Source: Thiocystis minor (GTDB lineage Bacteria; Pseudomonadota; Gammaproteobacteria; Chromatiales; Chromatiaceae). From it: a stretch of DNA of 35,193 bases. Made by a program: the position numbers and the translations under genes. The notes below the pieces were generated by a model. The model saw nothing but the letters and a program-made list of their open reading frames with translations. It did no database searches and was not told the origin of the DNA. This document shows positions 32,854-35,193 of the stretch, piece by piece. The stretch lies in contig NZ_NHSQ01000120.1 of NCBI RefSeq assembly GCF_016653465.1, positions 1 to 35,193 of the forward strand, written 5' to 3'. The number at the start of each line of letters is the position of its first letter. The first letter of the stretch is position 1.

Positions 32854-33348
32854 ATGCGGACAGTCACGCCCTCTCCGACGCGCACGACCATCCTGCTGTG
32901 GGGCGTCTTGGGTCTGCTGCTAGCGGGGGTGGTCGCGGTTGCCGTGCAGAAGGTCTGGCCGATTCTGCATCCGCCGCTGCTTCAGGTCGCGGAACCCGAT
33001 CCCGACTGCGATCTGCGCGTCGGTCCCTGCACGGCGCGTTTCCCGGATGGCAGCGCGGTCAGCTTTGCGATCGAACCCCGTGCCATCCCCATCGCGACGC
33101 CACTGCGGCTGAGTGTCGAGGCCAGCGGCTTCGCGACGACCGCTGTCGAGGTGGATTTCGTCGGTGTCGACATGAACATGGGCTTCAATCGCGTGTCGCT
33201 TCAGGAAGTGCGGTCGGGACGTTACGCCGGTCAGGGCATGCTGCCAGTGTGTGCGCGCGCGCGCATGATCTGGGAGGCCAGGGTGCTGCTCTATACCCCG
33301 GAAGGCATTCTCGCCGCGCCCTTTCGCTTCGCGACCGAGAGAAACTGA
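32854..33348 (+). CDS. Membrane-anchored periplasmic protein, unknown
   Basis: A 164-residue protein with one N-terminal transmembrane helix (TTILLWGVLGLLLAGVVAVAV, about 11-31) followed by a beta-rich periplasmic domain. Cys52 and Cys59 (DCDLRVGPC) and a later Cys in MLPVCARARM could form a disulfide or bind a metal; VDMNMGFNRVSLQEV is Met-rich. I do not recognise a named family. It starts five bases after the HerA stop, so it is co-transcribed; a functional link to HerA or to the convergent nickel transporter is not shown by the sequence. The longer frame from 32830 would overlap HerA and has no merit over ATG 32854. Confidence 0.78.
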   Translation: MRTVTPSPTRTTILLWGVLGLLLAGVVAVAVQKVWPILHPPLLQVAEPDPDCDLRVGPCTARFPDGSAVSFAIEPRAIPIATPLRLSVEASGFATTAVEVDFVGVDMNMGFNRVSLQEVRSGRYAGQGMLPVCARARMIWEARVLLYTPEGILAAPFRFATERN

Positions 33349-33383
33349 AATCCGTCGTCGATCACTCCCGTCCCACCTGCTGG

Positions 33384-33418
33384 AAAAAGGTTCCGGACGG
33401 GGCACATCTCCCGTCCGG
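33384..33418 (-). terminator. Rho-independent terminator of the nickel transporter operon
   Basis: CCGGACGGG and CCCGTCCGG (33393-33401 and 33410-33418) make a 9-bp stem with an 8-base loop just after the nikO stop. On the minus strand it is followed within four bases by TTTTT (33384-33388). It could act weakly in the plus direction as well, where the upstream gene ends at 33348. Confidence 0.8.
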
Positions 33419-33427
33419 CCATGGCCA

Positions 33428-34210
33428 TCAGCGCTCATCCGGGGCATGATGGTCCGCGTAGGCTGGCACGGTCGAATCATGTTCGTGCTCGGCGCTGACG
33501 CCGGGCGCGTGCAGATGGAGATGGGCGTGTCGGTGGCTGTGTCCGTGGCTGTGCAGGATGGCGTCCGTCAGGCGTCCATCGGCCAGCCGCACGGCGCGGG
33601 TCGCCAGTCGTTCCAGAAACCGCCGGTCGTGAGAGACGATGATCATAGCCTGATCCAGCCCGGACAGATGTTCGACGAGACGCTGTTCGGTGGCCTCGTC
33701 AAGACCGTTGGTCGGCTCGTCGAGCAGTAGCGCCTCGGGGTTCATCGCGAGCACGGTGGCCAGTGCCACCAGTCGCTTTTCGCCGGCGGACAGACGATGG
33801 GTGATGCGCTCGGCAAATCCGGCCAGCCCGAGCGCTTCCAGCGTTCGCAGGGCGTCGTCGCGCGCGACCGAGGGCGGGCGGCCCAGATTCAGCGGTCCGA
33901 AGGCGACATCCTCAAGCACGGTCGGGCAGAACAACTGATCGTCCGAATCCTGGAACAGCAAGCCGACCCGCGCCCGCACCGGGCGGAAATCGGCCTCGCT
34001 CCGGCGCACCTCGCCAAACGCCAGCACCTGCCCGGCGCTCGGACGCCGCAGACCGACCAGCAGATGCAGCAAGGTGGTCTTGCCGGCACCATTCGGCCCG
34101 ACCAGCGCAACCCGGTCGCCCGCGTTGAGCGTGAAATCCACGCGGTTCAGGACGGCGCGTTCGGGATACTCAAAGGTGGCCTGGCGCAGTTCGAGCAGCG
34201 GCGCCGTCAT
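33428..34210 (-). CDS. nikO: ECF-type nickel/cobalt transporter ATPase, His-rich tail
   Basis: A 260-residue ABC ATPase of the CbiO/NikO family. Walker A GPNGAGKTT is at 38-46, GLLFQDSDDQLFCPTVLEDVAFGPLNLG is the CbiO hallmark Q-loop region, HRLSAGEKRLVALATVLAM is the signature, [12 protein letters not shown] is Walker B, and SHDRRFLE is the H-loop. Residues 220-260 are an appended tail with 12 His (for example HSHGHSHRHAHLHLH), likely metal-binding. With the membrane subunit NikQ it powers uptake of Ni2+ (or Co2+). The start overlaps the nikQ stop by four bases. Assignment to nickel rather than cobalt rests on the NikL-like partial gene upstream and on nikR nearby. Confidence 0.93.
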   Translation of the reverse strand: MTAPLLELRQATFEYPERAVLNRVDFTLNAGDRVALVGPNGAGKTTLLHLLVGLRRPSAGQVLAFGEVRRSEADFRPVRARVGLLFQDSDDQLFCPTVLEDVAFGPLNLGRPPSVARDDALRTLEALGLAGFAERITHRLSAGEKRLVALATVLAMNPEALLLDEPTNGLDEATEQRLVEHLSGLDQAMIIVSHDRRFLERLATRAVRLADGRLTDAILHSHGHSHRHAHLHLHAPGVSAEHEHDSTVPAYADHHAPDER

Positions 34211-34965
34211 GCCAGCCAGTCCAGAGTCGTCAGGCCGCCGAGAAACAGCGCGAATCCAAGCGCCAGCGCGGTATCGGCAGGCTCCCAATGGGTCGAATCC
34301 AGCAGATAGAGTCGGCCCTGAAATCCGCGGCAGCGCATCGCCGCCAGCAGGCGTTGCGAGCGCGCCAGACTGCGCACCAACAGCATGCCCATCAACCAGC
34401 CATAGCTGTTCCAGGTGTGCCGATCGCTGCGCGGAACGAAGGCGCGCGCCCGCATGGCCTGGCGCAGACGGATGAATTCCTGATGCAGCAGATGGATCTG
34501 GCGGATCGTCATCAAGAGGAGATGGACCAGTTTTTCGGGCACGCCCAGCCGCGCCAGCGCATGACCGAAGACGACCGGTTCCAGGCTGCCGACCAGGGCG
34601 AGCAGCACCAGCACCACGGCGTTGGCCCGCAGCAGGATCGTGACGGCGAGCGCCAGTCCCTCCTGACTGGCGGCGAGAGGGCCGAACGCAATCCAGGGAC
34701 TGCCGGGCACCGTGAAGGGCAGGGTGATTAGCAGGACGAGCATGAAGCCTTCCAGGGCCAGAAGCCGCCGCAAGAGATCGGGTGCGCGCATCCCGGTGCT
34801 GGCGGCCAGCGCGGCGGCGAATAGGAAGGCGGCCAGCAGCGCCGGCGGGTGCTGAAGGCTGACGGCGACCAGCGCGAACGACAGGGCGGCGACGATGCGC
34901 AGACGGGGATCGCTGACGGTGATCCAGCCCGACCCGCGAGGGATGAGCAAGGTGGTCTGGCTCAT
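34207..34965 (-). CDS. nikQ: ECF-type nickel/cobalt transporter transmembrane subunit
   Basis: A 252-residue membrane protein (CbiQ/NikQ family) with about five hydrophobic segments, including LRIVAALSFALVAVSLQHPPALLAAFLFAAALA and LALALGFALFLGGL. The conserved Ala-Arg-Gly-like coupling motifs are seen as IRLRQAMRARAFVP and LAAMRCRGFQGR; these contact the ATPase. Start is ATG 34965, overlapping the preceding gene's stop (ATGA), and the stop overlaps nikO, so the subunits should be made by coupled translation. A longer frame to 34995 adds ten unlikely residues. Confidence 0.93.
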   Translation of the reverse strand: MSQTTLLIPRGSGWITVSDPRLRIVAALSFALVAVSLQHPPALLAAFLFAAALAASTGMRAPDLLRRLLALEGFMLVLLITLPFTVPGSPWIAFGPLAASQEGLALAVTILLRANAVVLVLLALVGSLEPVVFGHALARLGVPEKLVHLLLMTIRQIHLLHQEFIRLRQAMRARAFVPRSDRHTWNSYGWLMGMLLVRSLARSQRLLAAMRCRGFQGRLYLLDSTHWEPADTALALGFALFLGGLTTLDWLA

Positions 34966-35193
34966 GTTTGGGTGTCGAGCCGCCGGCTGCGCCACCAGAG
35001 CGCAAGCCCGGTCAGACCGAGGATGTAGCCAAGCCCGCCCAGGATGTCGCGTAACCGGACCTCATCCTGCGCGGCGATGAGTTGTTCGCGCAGCGGACGC
35101 ACCTGACGGGCGACGGCCTGATCGATGGCGGCGATCAGCGCCGGGTCGATGTCGTGTGTCTCGCCGGAAACCGGCGCGGCGACGGGATTGGGG
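34962..35193 (-). CDS. NikL/CbiL-like small nickel transport component, C-terminal part
   Basis: The last 76 residues of a protein whose start is beyond the window. Visible: a Pro/Ala-rich linker, then PALIAAIDQAVARQVRPLREQLIAAQDEVRLRDILGGLGYIL and a final hydrophobic helix LGLTGLALWWRSRR ending LDTQT (each described in pieces). The segment R-L-R-D-I-L-G-G-L-G-Y-I-L-G-L is typical of the C-terminal transmembrane end of NikL/NikN-type subunits of ECF nickel transporters, which carry a periplasmic domain. The stop codon overlaps the nikQ start. The substrate-binding subunit NikM is expected further to the right. Confidence 0.82.
   Translation of the reverse strand, partial: PNPVAAPVSGETHDIDPALIAAIDQAVARQVRPLREQLIAAQDEVRLRDILGGLGYILGLTGLALWWRSRRLDTQT

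Noticed and set aside
33428-35005. A 525-residue fusion of nikO with upstream sequence
   Set aside because: The upstream half is an out-of-frame reading of nikQ; the real nikO start is at 34210, overlapping the nikQ stop.
1-35193. CRISPR arrays, tRNA or rRNA genes, prophage
   Set aside because: Reading both strands showed no regularly spaced repeats, no cloverleaf with a CCA end and no phage structural genes; a dedicated scan was not possible.

Overview
The window looks like chromosome from a GC-rich gammaproteobacterium. A sulfide:quinone oxidoreductase of the kind found in sulfur oxidisers, an E. coli-like housekeeping set (apaG-apaH, YbiT, rpsF-rpsR-rplI-dnaB) and a type IV pilus minor-pilin cluster together suggest a purple sulfur bacterium (Chromatiaceae) or a close relative. 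That placement is inferred from gene content; no rRNA or tRNA gene is present to confirm it.

Layout. At the left edge (1-126) is the 3' end of a group II intron, with clear domains V and VI. It reads toward the 3' end of a 1053-residue AAA ATPase with a helical-repeat C-terminal half, on the minus strand. Next, on the plus strand, come proA, a sulfide:quinone oxidoreductase gene with a 52-residue companion ORF, and nadD-rsfS-folA. From 8.6 to 15.3 kb, mostly minus strand, are apaG-apaH, a Gfo/Idh/MocA oxidoreductase (plus strand), a PilZ protein, a relatively AT-rich polysaccharide flippase, the ABC-F ATPase ybiT and a cold-shock gene. From 15.7 to 19.8 kb is a tightly packed minus-strand minor-pilin operon, pilE-fimT-pilW-pilX-pilV, with calcium-loop-like motifs in PilW and PilX. 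A PKHD-type hydroxylase, an unrecognised 194-residue protein and a cyclic-nucleotide-binding-fold protein follow.

From 22.2 to 25.9 kb is the ribosomal/replication cluster rpsF-rpsR-(membrane protein)-rplI-dnaB, followed by an ArsC-type arsenate reductase. From 26.96 to 30.28 kb is a translationally coupled trio: circularly permuted ATP-grasp, alpha-E protein and a transglutaminase-fold protein whose catalytic Cys position is Ala. The last 5 kb carry nickel genes: NikR and a newly read 57-residue ORF with a good promoter, then, past a HerA-type ATPase, a minus-strand ECF nickel/cobalt transporter (partial NikL-like, NikQ/CbiQ, NikO/CbiO with a His-rich tail).

How the genes may work together. 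NikR and the ECF transporter plausibly form one nickel-homeostasis locus interrupted by HerA and a membrane-anchored protein. The five pilins would form the initiating tip complex of type IV pili, although no pilY1 is present here. The ATP-grasp trio resembles predicted peptide or amide-bond-forming systems with unknown product. No CRISPR array, phage or complete insertion sequence was seen. The best candidates for undescribed biology are the Cys-less transglutaminase trio, the SQR-linked micro-protein, the calcium-loop and Glu5-less minor pilins, and the terminator placed just before nikR.
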